In this document: positions 35,610 through 43,158 of the stretch, piece by piece
How positions within the stretch are numbered: position 1 is the first letter of the stretch
Layout of the letters: each line of letters opens with the position of its first letter
From: JAVBPT01 sp031549455
GTDB lineage: Bacteria > Bacillota > Clostridia > Lachnospirales > JAKSVV01
Direction: 5' to 3'
Assembly (NCBI GenBank): GCA_031549455.1
Contig: JAVBPT010000028.1
Location: 1 to 64,000, forward strand
Length of the DNA: 64,000 bases
Position numbers and translations under genes: made by a program
The notes under the pieces: generated by a model
What the model was told of the DNA's origin: nothing
Database searches by the model: none
What the model saw: the letters and a program-made list of their open reading frames with translations, nothing else

Positions 35610-35971
35610 TTTTGATTCTCCTTTACATTTCTTTCATTTAAAACAAAATTGCTCGCTTTGTTGACCACCTCTCCCAACCGATCATATAAGGTGTCCATAT
35701 CTCCTGACTTGACCAGCTCCTGAGAAGTGAACTTGGTAAACACCCCCGTCTGCCAGATAAAAAAGGATAAGAGGATACAAGCCACCATTTTGGAAAGTTC
35801 AAGATAAATATCCAGTTTCTCTTTTATCTTTCTTTTTTGAATCCTTCTCAAAATCTTGGCTTCTAGATGGGATGGTAGAATAACCTCTTCCACTTCCATT
35901 TCATGAATATAATACTCCAGCTGATTACTTTGTTCTAACAAATCTTCAATTTCTTGTATTTTCTTATTCAC
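35606..35971 (-). CDS. Putative anti-sigma factor, membrane protein
   Basis: A 121-residue protein with a short acidic, helical cytoplasmic N-terminus (about 1-50), a basic stretch RRIQKRKIKEK, one transmembrane helix (about 58-78) and an extracytoplasmic tail. It starts with GTG overlapping the sigma factor stop (GTGA), the tight coupling usual for sigma/anti-sigma pairs. It lacks the zinc HxxxCxxC signature of ZAS anti-sigma factors, so the assignment rests on position and topology. Confidence 0.6.
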   Translation of the reverse strand: MNKKIQEIEDLLEQSNQLEYYIHEMEVEEVILPSHLEAKILRRIQKRKIKEKLDIYLELSKMVACILLSFFIWQTGVFTKFTSQELVKSGDMDTLYDRLGEVVNKASNFVLNERNVKENQK

Positions 35972-36486
35972 AAGTGTTCACCACCTTTCTCTAGTATTTT
36001 TTGTTTTATTTTCTCTCGAGCTCTATGAAGTTGAACTTTTATAATAGAGGAATCTACCCTTTTTACTTTTGCAATTTCATCGATTTTCATCTGCTTTATG
36101 TAAAAATCATTTAAGATCTCTCGATAAGGTGACTTCAACTCATTTATCGTTTCTAAAATTTCTTGGGATTCCTCTTGCTTTAGAGCCTCTCTTTCCAAGT
36201 CCGAATCGCAATCCATTTCTTCATTGATTGCATCTGTTATTCTACGCATTCTGGTTTCTTTACTTTTCAAATGATCCTTACATTTATTAAGAGCAATCTT
36301 GCAAATAAGGTTTTTAAGCTCGACATCCGATAAATTCTTGTACCTTTCTGAGTGTATAAAAATACTTAAAAAGGTCTCTTGGACTTGTTCCTCTGCATCC
36401 TGAACATTTCCGAGTAGATCCAAGCAAATTTTATACACGAGTCGAATATATTGTTTGACCAATTGTTCAATGAATAATTCTCTCAC
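35968..36486 (-). CDS. ECF-type RNA polymerase sigma factor
   Basis: About 172 residues with the two ECF domains. Sigma-2 contains VYKICLDLLGNVQDAEEQVQ and ETFLSIFIHSERY; sigma-4 contains LKSPYREILNDFYIKQMKID and KVQLHRAREKIKQKI. I chose GTG at 36484-36486, 6 nt after AGAGGAG. The longer frame starting at ATG 36507 is unlikely, because that ATG overlaps the probable -10 box TATAAT. It is followed by a coupled putative anti-sigma gene and two envelope proteins, suggesting a cell-surface stress regulon. Confidence 0.85.
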   Translation of the reverse strand: MRELFIEQLVKQYIRLVYKICLDLLGNVQDAEEQVQETFLSIFIHSERYKNLSDVELKNLICKIALNKCKDHLKSKETRMRRITDAINEEMDCDSDLEREALKQEESQEILETINELKSPYREILNDFYIKQMKIDEIAKVKRVDSSIIKVQLHRAREKIKQKILEKGGEHL

Positions 36487-36505
36487 AAATAGCTCCTCTA
36501 TGATC

Positions 36506-36534
36506 ATTATAACGAATTATTTCTTTAAAGGTAA
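36506..36534 (-). promoter_or_regulatory. Promoter of the ECF sigma operon
   Basis: TTACCT (36529-36534), 17 bp and TATAAT (36506-36511) on the minus strand. The TGTTACC...CGTTA pattern also resembles ECF-type promoters, so autoregulation is possible. Confidence 0.5.
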
Positions 36535-36560
36535 CAAAAAAATAACTTTTTCAAGTTACT
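36535..36560 (-). terminator. Terminator after the 36.6 kb lipoprotein gene
   Basis: TAACTT (36543-36548) pairs with AAGTTA (36553-36558); the minus strand continues TTTTTTTG. It overlaps the upstream edge of the ECF sigma promoter. Confidence 0.75.
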
Positions 36561-36572
36561 TTTTTAGTTTTT

Positions 36573-37079
36573 TTAATATACACTTTTTACACAGTTTTCT
36601 ATTTCTTGTTGAGTGGCTCCATTATCTAAATATACACTATGGGTATATCCATCTTTTTCCCAGGTTGCTAAGTAAAACTTATCGATGTTTCCCTGTAATT
36701 TAGCCGGAATATCCCCCGTCATAGTGAGAACAGTTTCATAAGTCATATAGATGCCACTAATTTCATCTTGAGATACGTCCTTGGCCATACGATAAGTTGC
36801 GTATCGTTCGCCATTTTGATTGTACATAACTTGTGCAATTTTCATATCAATTGTGCTAAAGTCCTTTACTAGGTTGGCATCATTAAGCGTTTTGGGCTCG
36901 ATCACTGTGAACCCAATGGCCGTGCTCATTTCCGTCAGCGTATTGTAGTCTTTCATAGGTGAAACCACATTTACCTCATCTGTATCATTATACACATCAT
37001 CTTTGATCTTTTTTTCACCACATGATGTTAACACAAACACCATGAACGTGAAAACCAAAACGATTCCTATTCTTTTCAT
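36573..37079 (-). CDS. DUF4367-like lipoprotein
   Basis: A 168-residue lipoprotein with lipobox VLTSC at Cys20. A single alpha/beta domain follows (AIGFTVIEPKTLNDANLVKD, MAKDVSQDEISGIYMTYETV, YLATWEKDGYTHSVYL). This resembles DUF4367 domains that accompany sigma/anti-sigma systems in Clostridia. It lies 43 bp after porB and before the ECF sigma promoter, on the same strand. It could sense at the surface for that system, but no direct evidence shows it. Confidence 0.65.
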   Translation of the reverse strand: MKRIGIVLVFTFMVFVLTSCGEKKIKDDVYNDTDEVNVVSPMKDYNTLTEMSTAIGFTVIEPKTLNDANLVKDFSTIDMKIAQVMYNQNGERYATYRMAKDVSQDEISGIYMTYETVLTMTGDIPAKLQGNIDKFYLATWEKDGYTHSVYLDNGATQQEIENCVKSVY

Positions 37080-37122
37080 ATTCTCTTTCCTCCTATCTTA
37101 ATTTTTCCACTTTGTGTTTTAA

Positions 37123-38055
37123 TTATTCAGCTTCTCCGCATAAAGCAAGCAGTTGGTTCCATTTTCGATCAATTTCCTTTTGAATATCTTCCACAAGCTC
37201 TGGTTTAGATAGTACGTGTTTGAACCTACCTTGCATTTCCAAGAAATCACTGATTGGTCTTTTACTCTTCGGCTTATAGTTCAGTTTGTAAACACCATTT
37301 TCATACTCATAAAGTGGCCAAAAGCAGGTATCTACTGCTACTTGAGAAATCGCAAGTAGATCTTCCGTTGGATATCTCCACCCCCTTGGACAAGGAGCAA
37401 GAACATTCATAAATGCAGGTCCTTTTGTATAGATTGCTTTTTCTGATTTTTCATATAAATCTTTGAAGTTTTGTGTGATTGCAGATTGTGCAACATACGG
37501 AAGATCATGCGCAATCATCACTTGGGTTAGATCCTTTTTAAATTGCTGCTTCCCTTCTACCACTTTTCCAGCCGGAGAGGTGGTGGTATCAGCATACTTG
37601 GGCGTCGCTGAGGATCTTTGAATCCCCGTGTTCATATAAGCGCCATTGTCATAGCAAACATACACCATATCATGGCCTCTTTCCATTGCGCCAGAAAGGG
37701 ATTGAAGTCCGATGTCGTAGGTTCCCCCATCGCCACCGAATGCAATAAATTTATAAGTATCATTTATCTGACCCGTCTTTTTCATTGCCATATAAGCGGC
37801 TTCCGCTCCTGAAATGGTCGCGCCCGCGTTTTCAAACGCCGAGTGAATAAATGAATCACGCCATGCAGTATATGGATAGAGGAAGGTTGATACTTCAAGA
37901 CATCCTGTTGCCGATCCAATCACCGCTTTGTCCTCTTCCTTTAGTGCTCTAAGTACAGTTCGAACCACGGGTGGTGCGCCACATCCTGCACACATTCTAT
38001 GACCGCCTGTTAACCTTTCCGGTTTATTCATCACTTCTTTAATATTATAAGCCAT
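37123..38055 (-). CDS. porB: Pyruvate:ferredoxin oxidoreductase, beta subunit
   Basis: The 310-residue TPP-binding subunit. MCAGCGAPPVVRTVLRAL supplies cysteines for a 4Fe-4S cluster. The TPP/Mg motif is GDGGTYDIGLQSLSGAMERG with YDNGAYMNTG, and further conserved features are GSATGCLEVS and APCPRGW. With PorA it forms the active site that oxidises pyruvate to acetyl-CoA and CO2. It is the last gene of the porGDAB order, 14 bp after porA. A 2-oxoisovalerate or other oxoacid substrate cannot be excluded, although the sequence looks like PorB. Confidence 0.92.
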   Translation of the reverse strand: MAYNIKEVMNKPERLTGGHRMCAGCGAPPVVRTVLRALKEEDKAVIGSATGCLEVSTFLYPYTAWRDSFIHSAFENAGATISGAEAAYMAMKKTGQINDTYKFIAFGGDGGTYDIGLQSLSGAMERGHDMVYVCYDNGAYMNTGIQRSSATPKYADTTTSPAGKVVEGKQQFKKDLTQVMIAHDLPYVAQSAITQNFKDLYEKSEKAIYTKGPAFMNVLAPCPRGWRYPTEDLLAISQVAVDTCFWPLYEYENGVYKLNYKPKSKRPISDFLEMQGRFKHVLSKPELVEDIQKEIDRKWNQLLALCGEAE

Positions 38056-38069
38056 CTTCCTTCTCCTTT

Positions 38070-39248
38070 CTAATACACCCCAAGATATCGTAATACATTT
38101 TCTTGGTTTCCTGTATCCGCCATTTGCTTAAGCTCTCTATATACAAGTTCTATATCATCCGTCTTAACATCTCTACCACCAAGACCGTATACATAATTTA
38201 CAATCATTGGTTTTTCAGTTAACTCATATAGAGCACTTCTGGTTTCTGTAAAAAGAGGCCCCCCTGCATCGCTAAACCCTTCACATTTATCCATAATTGC
38301 AACCGCTTTACATTTTGAAAGCACTCTTCTCAACTCCGCTTCCGGGAATGGTCTAAACACTCTTATCTTTATAAGTCCTACTTTTTCTCCCTTTTCCCTT
38401 AGTTCATTCACAACATGTTTTGCCGTTCCTGCAGTAGAATTGATCACCACAATAGCTCTTTCTGCGTCTTCCATTTTGTATTCTTCAATCATGTTGTAAT
38501 GTCTGCCTGTTAATGCTCCAAATTCTTTGGAAACTTGTTTAATCACTTCTCTCGCTTCATGCATGGACTCAGCCTGTTGTCTTTTTTGTTCGAAGAAATA
38601 ATTTGGTAGAACAAGTGGTCCTACTGCAATCGGTCTCTCCTTATTTAACATATATTCTTTCGGCGTATATTCTCCTACAAAGTTCTTTACCTCTTCATCC
38701 TCAAGAAGTTCAATTGTCTCGATTGCATGTGAAGTAATGAAACCATCTTGACAGTTCATAACCGGCAAGCTTACTTTTTCATGTTCCGCAATGCGAACTG
38801 CCATGATCATATTGTCATAGGCTTCTTGATTATTTTCGGCATAAAGTTGTATCCATCCAGAATCCCTCGCCCCCATTGAATCCGTATGATCATTATGGAT
38901 ATTAATCGGAGCCGAAACCGCCCTATTTACTAAATTCAATACGATTGGCAGCTTTAGGCCCGAGGCAATATATAACATTTCCCACATAAGTGACATCCCA
39001 TTTGAGGATGTAGCAGTGATGGCTCTTCCGCCCGCCGCAGATGCACCAATACATGCGCTCATTGCAGAGTGTTCGGATTCAACCGCCACAAATTCTGTGG
39101 TTACTAGACCATCATTTACAAAACTTGAAAAGTATTGTGGTATTTCTGTTGAAGGTGTAATTGGAAATGCTGCCACAACATGCGGATTGATTTGCTTCAT
39201 TGCAATAGCAACCGCTTCATTTCCTGATAATTTATCTCTTTTAGCCAT
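38070..39248 (-). CDS. porA: Pyruvate:ferredoxin oxidoreductase, alpha subunit
   Basis: The 392-residue subunit has the pyrimidine-binding domain opening GNEAVAIAMKQINPHVVAAF PITPSTEIP, then FVAVESEHSAMSACIGASAA and TSSNGMSLMWEMLY, which are standard PorA motifs. A transketolase C-terminal-like domain (about 255-390) includes VINSTAGTAKHVV. It overlaps porD by 8 bp. In anaerobes the enzyme links glycolysis to ferredoxin reduction and so to hydrogen, NADH or acetate formation. Confidence 0.94.
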   Translation of the reverse strand: MAKRDKLSGNEAVAIAMKQINPHVVAAFPITPSTEIPQYFSSFVNDGLVTTEFVAVESEHSAMSACIGASAAGGRAITATSSNGMSLMWEMLYIASGLKLPIVLNLVNRAVSAPINIHNDHTDSMGARDSGWIQLYAENNQEAYDNMIMAVRIAEHEKVSLPVMNCQDGFITSHAIETIELLEDEEVKNFVGEYTPKEYMLNKERPIAVGPLVLPNYFFEQKRQQAESMHEAREVIKQVSKEFGALTGRHYNMIEEYKMEDAERAIVVINSTAGTAKHVVNELREKGEKVGLIKIRVFRPFPEAELRRVLSKCKAVAIMDKCEGFSDAGGPLFTETRSALYELTEKPMIVNYVYGLGGRDVKTDDIELVYRELKQMADTGNQENVLRYLGVY

Positions 39249-39555
39249 TTTGTCCTCCCTCCATTACTTTCATTTCGATTGCGCCAAACGGACAGGTCTT
39301 TGCGCAAGCACCGCATCCCTTGCAATGTTTGTAGTCAAACTCTCCTCTTTTCCCATCTTTAACAGGTATTGAAGAATCCGGACAGATCGGTGGACAAAAC
39401 ATACATTGTTTGCATTTTTCCCAATTGATCACAGGCTTAATAGCGCTCCATCCCCCCGTATCATATTCTTCTGCATTTCCGGTACATCTTACCATCCCAC
39501 CAGGACTGGATTCTTGCCATTTTGTATAAGGCGCTAAAATATCTTTGTTTTCCAT
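39241..39555 (-). CDS. porD: Pyruvate:ferredoxin oxidoreductase, delta (ferredoxin) subunit
   Basis: A 104-residue ferredoxin-like protein with two 4Fe-4S motifs: CKQCMFCPPICPDSS and CKGCGACAKTCPFGA. The length and the N-terminal extension (about 1-45) fit PorD. It passes electrons from the catalytic dimer to soluble ferredoxin. Its ATG overlaps the porG stop by one base and its end overlaps porA by 8 bp, so the four genes are tightly coupled. Confidence 0.95.
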   Translation of the reverse strand: MENKDILAPYTKWQESSPGGMVRCTGNAEEYDTGGWSAIKPVINWEKCKQCMFCPPICPDSSIPVKDGKRGEFDYKHCKGCGACAKTCPFGAIEMKVMEGGQNG

Positions 39556-40127
39556 TATCGTACCTCCATATATCCTCTCTTTAATGCTTTCATATTGGGC
39601 TCAATGACTTGTGGCTTGCTTTTAAATTTATGTTTAAACGAGTTTTCCATTGATCCAAAAAACTGTGTCTCATCCATAATTTCTGCAACCTTGACAACAG
39701 CGCCAAGGGTTGGCGTATTGGGAAAGCTTTTTCCGAGTTCTTCTGTGGATATCTTATCCGCATCCACTGTATACACTCTTCCACTAAATCCTTTTATTTT
39801 TGATTTGATTTCTTCTGTTGGTTTATTGGTGCTCACAATAATCGCACCATCTGCTTTTAATCCTTCTGCTACATTGATAACGTCCAATAGTGTGTCATCC
39901 ACCACAACCACATAATCTGGTTCATATATATTGGAATGAATGGTAATGGGTTCATCACTAATCCTGTTATATGCTGTGATCGGCGCCCCCATTCTCTCTG
40001 GCCCATATTCAGGAAATCCCTGAATATATTTTCCAGTATCAAAAGCCGCTTCTGCAAGAAGCAATGATGCCGTCTTGGCCCCTTGTCCGCCTCTTCCATG
40101 CCATCTAAACTCTACCATTTTGCTCAT
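39555..40127 (-). CDS. porG: Pyruvate:ferredoxin oxidoreductase, gamma subunit
   Basis: The 190-residue subunit begins MVEFRWHGRGGQGAKTASLL, the diagnostic GRGGQG motif of gamma subunits. It continues with YIQGFPEYGPERMGAPITAY and VVVDDTLLDVI. It is the first gene of porGDAB, with AGGAGG before the ATG and a promoter in the divergent region upstream. The separate four-subunit layout contrasts with the single-chain PFOR of many Clostridia. Confidence 0.94.
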   Translation of the reverse strand: MSKMVEFRWHGRGGQGAKTASLLLAEAAFDTGKYIQGFPEYGPERMGAPITAYNRISDEPITIHSNIYEPDYVVVVDDTLLDVINVAEGLKADGAIIVSTNKPTEEIKSKIKGFSGRVYTVDADKISTEELGKSFPNTPTLGAVVKVAEIMDETQFFGSMENSFKHKFKSKPQVIEPNMKALKRGYMEVR

Positions 40128-40168
40128 GTATTCCTCCTATTTACTTTGTATTATACCCGAATGAGTAT

Positions 40169-40182
40169 CTGTTTATGAACAG
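40169..40182. promoter_or_regulatory. Operator-like palindrome in the por leader
   Basis: CTGTT TATG AACAG forms an inverted repeat 10 bp downstream of the por -10 box, in the leader of porG. It could bind a repressor; no specific regulator is implied. Confidence 0.35.
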
Positions 40183-40191
40183 TCTTATTTA

Positions 40192-40219
40192 AGCATATCA
40201 TTTATTTTACAAGTGTCAA
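40192..40219 (-). promoter_or_regulatory. SigA promoter of porGDAB
   Basis: TTGACA (40214-40219), 16 bp, TATGCT (40192-40197) on the minus strand. A second TATAAT lies closer to the gene near 40150, without a clear -35 box. Confidence 0.65.
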
Positions 40220-40243
40220 GAAAAAATTTAGCGGATGATTTTC

Positions 40244-40272
40244 TTGACTTTTAATAAAATCTATTGTATCTT
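40244..40272 (+). promoter_or_regulatory. SigA promoter of the 40.3 kb gene and htpG
   Basis: TTGACT (40244-40249), 17 bp, TATCTT (40267-40272), 32 bp before the ATG. The -35 box lies 24 bp from the divergent por -35 box. Confidence 0.75.
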
Positions 40273-40304
40273 TTACATAATAATAAACGTAGATAGGAGA
40301 GACT

Positions 40305-41267
40305 ATGTATTTAAAAATGTTGCTTAGCGCAGAGGATACTCAAAACCTAGAAGAATTTTATATGGCTCTTAAAGTTTCAGAGAATCCTGACTTTGAATCA
40401 ATGGATAAAAGTGAACTCATTGAGAAGATTGATGAATTTTATAAGTCAAATATGACCTATATTTTAGAAAGGTGTACTCTGTCTTCTCTCAAAACATTAA
40501 AAAAACTTGTGAGTGAGGAGGCTATTGATTACGAAACCTTTGATCCCGGGTTGGTGGATGATCTCGCACGTCTGAACATGATTTTCTTAATTCATGCCAA
40601 TAGCTCAAATCCAAGTATTGATGTGCCAGAAGATTTGGTGGACATAATCAAAAGAAGCCTGACCGATAAACTCCTTGAATCCACAAAATACAATGAAGAA
40701 AACACCGATGTGATCAACGGCATTATTTACTATTATGGTTGCCTCTTTGAAAGCAAATTTAATGAAATCTTCCACACTGTAACCGGGAGGAAGATTGACG
40801 TGACTGATATCATCATGAATCATACAATCAATGATAAGGACTGTGCGATCATTTCCTCCGTTGAGACGGACGAACAGATTATTATCTTCAGTCAGATTGC
40901 AGATGAACTAGGAGATATGCTTCTGGATGACATTGAAGCCACCTTCAATAAAACCATCTACAATGATGCTCTGCATTACACGCTTTACTCCAAAGAAAAA
41001 TACCAAAGCCAGGGCGAAGATATTGTGGGGTATTTTATAAGTGAAGTGCTAAAGGTGTATGACGTCCTTGAAATTGACGAACTGGGTATGATGTTTGACC
41101 GTATCTTTGTCCTCTATAATCTCGGAAAGAGTTTTCCGGAGATTTTGGATATGATTTCTTCCGACTTTGATATCAAAGGAAATGATCTAAAAAACATTGG
41201 TACCGTTTTAAAAGAATATTTTTCAAATATCCCAAAATGGGAGCTAAGAGGAAACACAGAAAAGTAG
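40305..41267 (+). CDS. Acidic protein of unknown function, upstream of htpG
   Basis: A 320-residue acidic, mostly helical soluble protein. There is no signal peptide, membrane helix or recognised motif. The first 120 residues look like short helical repeats (KSELIEKIDEFYKSNMTYIL, LERCTLSSLKTLKKLVSEEA) and the rest continues similarly. It is followed by htpG after only 9 bp, with GGAGG inside the gap, so the two are co-expressed. A client-handling or co-chaperone role is an inference from position only. Confidence 0.75.
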   Translation: MYLKMLLSAEDTQNLEEFYMALKVSENPDFESMDKSELIEKIDEFYKSNMTYILERCTLSSLKTLKKLVSEEAIDYETFDPGLVDDLARLNMIFLIHANSSNPSIDVPEDLVDIIKRSLTDKLLESTKYNEENTDVINGIIYYYGCLFESKFNEIFHTVTGRKIDVTDIIMNHTINDKDCAIISSVETDEQIIIFSQIADELGDMLLDDIEATFNKTIYNDALHYTLYSKEKYQSQGEDIVGYFISEVLKVYDVLEIDELGMMFDRIFVLYNLGKSFPEILDMISSDFDIKGNDLKNIGTVLKEYFSNIPKWELRGNTEK

Positions 41268-41276
41268 GAGGAACTT

Positions 41277-43118
41277 ATGCAAAAAGGTAAACTTTCCATT
41301 CATAGTGAAAATATATTTCCGATTATTAAAAAGTGGCTATATTCAGATATGGACATTTTCGTGCGTGAACTTGTCTCCAATGCTACGGATGCGATTACAA
41401 AACTCGAGAAACTACGCATACTAGGAGAAGCGCAGAAAAATGATGAGGAATATTGTATTCAAATTGAGATTGATAAGGAGCAAAGAACCATCTCTTTTAC
41501 GGACAACGGAATTGGTATGACCGAAGAAGAGATTGATAAGTATATTAATCAGATTGCTTTTTCCGGAGCCGCTGAGTTTCTTGAAAAGTACTCAAAAAAA
41601 GAATCCGATGATGCAATTATCGGACATTTTGGACTTGGCTTTTATTCTTGTTTTATGGTAAGTGAATCTGTCACAATCGATACACTTTCTTATCAAGAAG
41701 GGGCAAAAGCTGTTCAATGGAGCTGCGCTGGTGATACTGATTACACCACCCAAGATTCTGATAGAAAAAAAACCGGGACCACAATTACACTTCATATTAA
41801 CGAAGAGGGAAAAAAGTTCTTAGAGATCTATGAACTTAATAATGTGGTCAGAAATTATTGTAGTTACATGCCTTATAAAATTGTTGTAAAAGAAAAGGGA
41901 AGCACACTAGAAGAAAAACCCGTGAACGAAAAAGAACCGCTATGGATTAAGAACCCAAAGGACTGCACAGATGAAGAATACAAAGAGTTCTACCATGCAA
42001 ACTTTATGGACCTTAAGGACCCGCTATTCTGGATTCATTTAAATATGGATTTTCCGGTTAAACTTCAAGGCATCCTATATTTTCCGAACTTTTCACATGA
42101 GTACGAACTAAACGAGGGAGAAGTGAAACTTTTCTCAAACCGTGTCTATGTTGCAGATAACATTAAAGAAGTGATTCCCGAATTTTTACTCTTACTAAAA
42201 GGGATGATTGATTGCCCAGAGCTTCCGCTTAATGTTTCTCGAAGTTTCTTACAAACCGATGAATATGTAACCAAAATTTCAAAATACATTGTGAAAAAAG
42301 TAAGCGATAAGCTTGTGTCCCTACACAATACAAACCTAACGGAATATCAAACCATTTGGGAAAGCCTTGGTTCCTTCATCAAATACTCCTGCTTAAGAGA
42401 TGAAAACTTTTATGAGAAGGTAAAAGATATATTGCTTGCTAAAACCATTCAGGGAGAATGGACCCCAATTGTGGATTATGCAAACACGCTCGAGAGTGCC
42501 GAATACCAAAAGACGATCTACTATGCCACAAATCCGGAAAAGGAATCAACCTATATCAAACTCTTCAAAGAATCTGGCCAAAATGCACTTATCCTCAATT
42601 CAAACTTTGATACACACTTTATTGCTTTCCTAGAAATGAAAATGCCAAATCTAAAGTTTGCCAGGATTGATTCAAATATAAATGTGGTTGTCAAGAAAGA
42701 AGGAATAGACGAAGATACACTCAAGAAATTTTCCACAACCCTAAAAGAGATTTTTACAAAGTTTGTTCCAACCATAAAAGACTTGGACGTACGAGCCGAG
42801 AATTTTAACTCTACCGATGTGACCGGCATGCTCCTGATCTCAGAAAATGGTAGAAGAATGCAAGAAATGTTCAAAATGTATGGCAAAACAAATCCATTTA
42901 TGAATGCACCTATTGAAAAAACGTTGGCGCTAAACACAAACAACGATCTTGTAAAATATATCCTGGACAATAAAGATAAATTGGAGGAAAACAAACTCAA
43001 TATGCTTTGTAACCAAATTTATGATATTGCAAGATTAACCAATGAGGGACTTTCCGAAGAGGATATGGATTCATTTATTAAACGAAATAATACATTGCTG
43101 AGTATAATGATTAAATAA
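41277..43118 (+). CDS. htpG: Chaperone protein HtpG (bacterial Hsp90)
   Basis: The 613-residue Hsp90 has the N-terminal GHKL ATPase with VRELVSNATDAITKLEKL, FTDNGIGMTEEEI and GHFGLGFYSCFMVSE. The middle domain includes YFPNFSHEYELNEGEVKLFS, RVYVADN and NVSRSFLQTDEYV; the dimerisation domain spans about 500-613. The length is near that of other bacterial HtpG proteins. It is second in a two-gene unit with its own promoter and terminator. No CIRCE or CtsR-type repeat was seen upstream. Confidence 0.96.
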   Translation: MQKGKLSIHSENIFPIIKKWLYSDMDIFVRELVSNATDAITKLEKLRILGEAQKNDEEYCIQIEIDKEQRTISFTDNGIGMTEEEIDKYINQIAFSGAAEFLEKYSKKESDDAIIGHFGLGFYSCFMVSESVTIDTLSYQEGAKAVQWSCAGDTDYTTQDSDRKKTGTTITLHINEEGKKFLEIYELNNVVRNYCSYMPYKIVVKEKGSTLEEKPVNEKEPLWIKNPKDCTDEEYKEFYHANFMDLKDPLFWIHLNMDFPVKLQGILYFPNFSHEYELNEGEVKLFSNRVYVADNIKEVIPEFLLLLKGMIDCPELPLNVSRSFLQTDEYVTKISKYIVKKVSDKLVSLHNTNLTEYQTIWESLGSFIKYSCLRDENFYEKVKDILLAKTIQGEWTPIVDYANTLESAEYQKTIYYATNPEKESTYIKLFKESGQNALILNSNFDTHFIAFLEMKMPNLKFARIDSNINVVVKKEGIDEDTLKKFSTTLKEIFTKFVPTIKDLDVRAENFNSTDVTGMLLISENGRRMQEMFKMYGKTNPFMNAPIEKTLALNTNNDLVKYILDNKDKLEENKLNMLCNQIYDIARLTNEGLSEEDMDSFIKRNNTLLSIMIK

Positions 43119-43122
43119 AGTA

Positions 43123-43156
43123 AGACCTATGCGCCAGAAGCCATAGGCCTTTTTTA
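43123..43156 (+). terminator. Terminator after htpG
   Basis: CCTATG pairs with CATAGG around a 10-nt loop, extended by flanking pairs, and is followed by TTTTTT (43150-43155). It lies between the convergent htpG and spoIIE genes. Confidence 0.8.
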
Positions 43157-43158
43157 AT

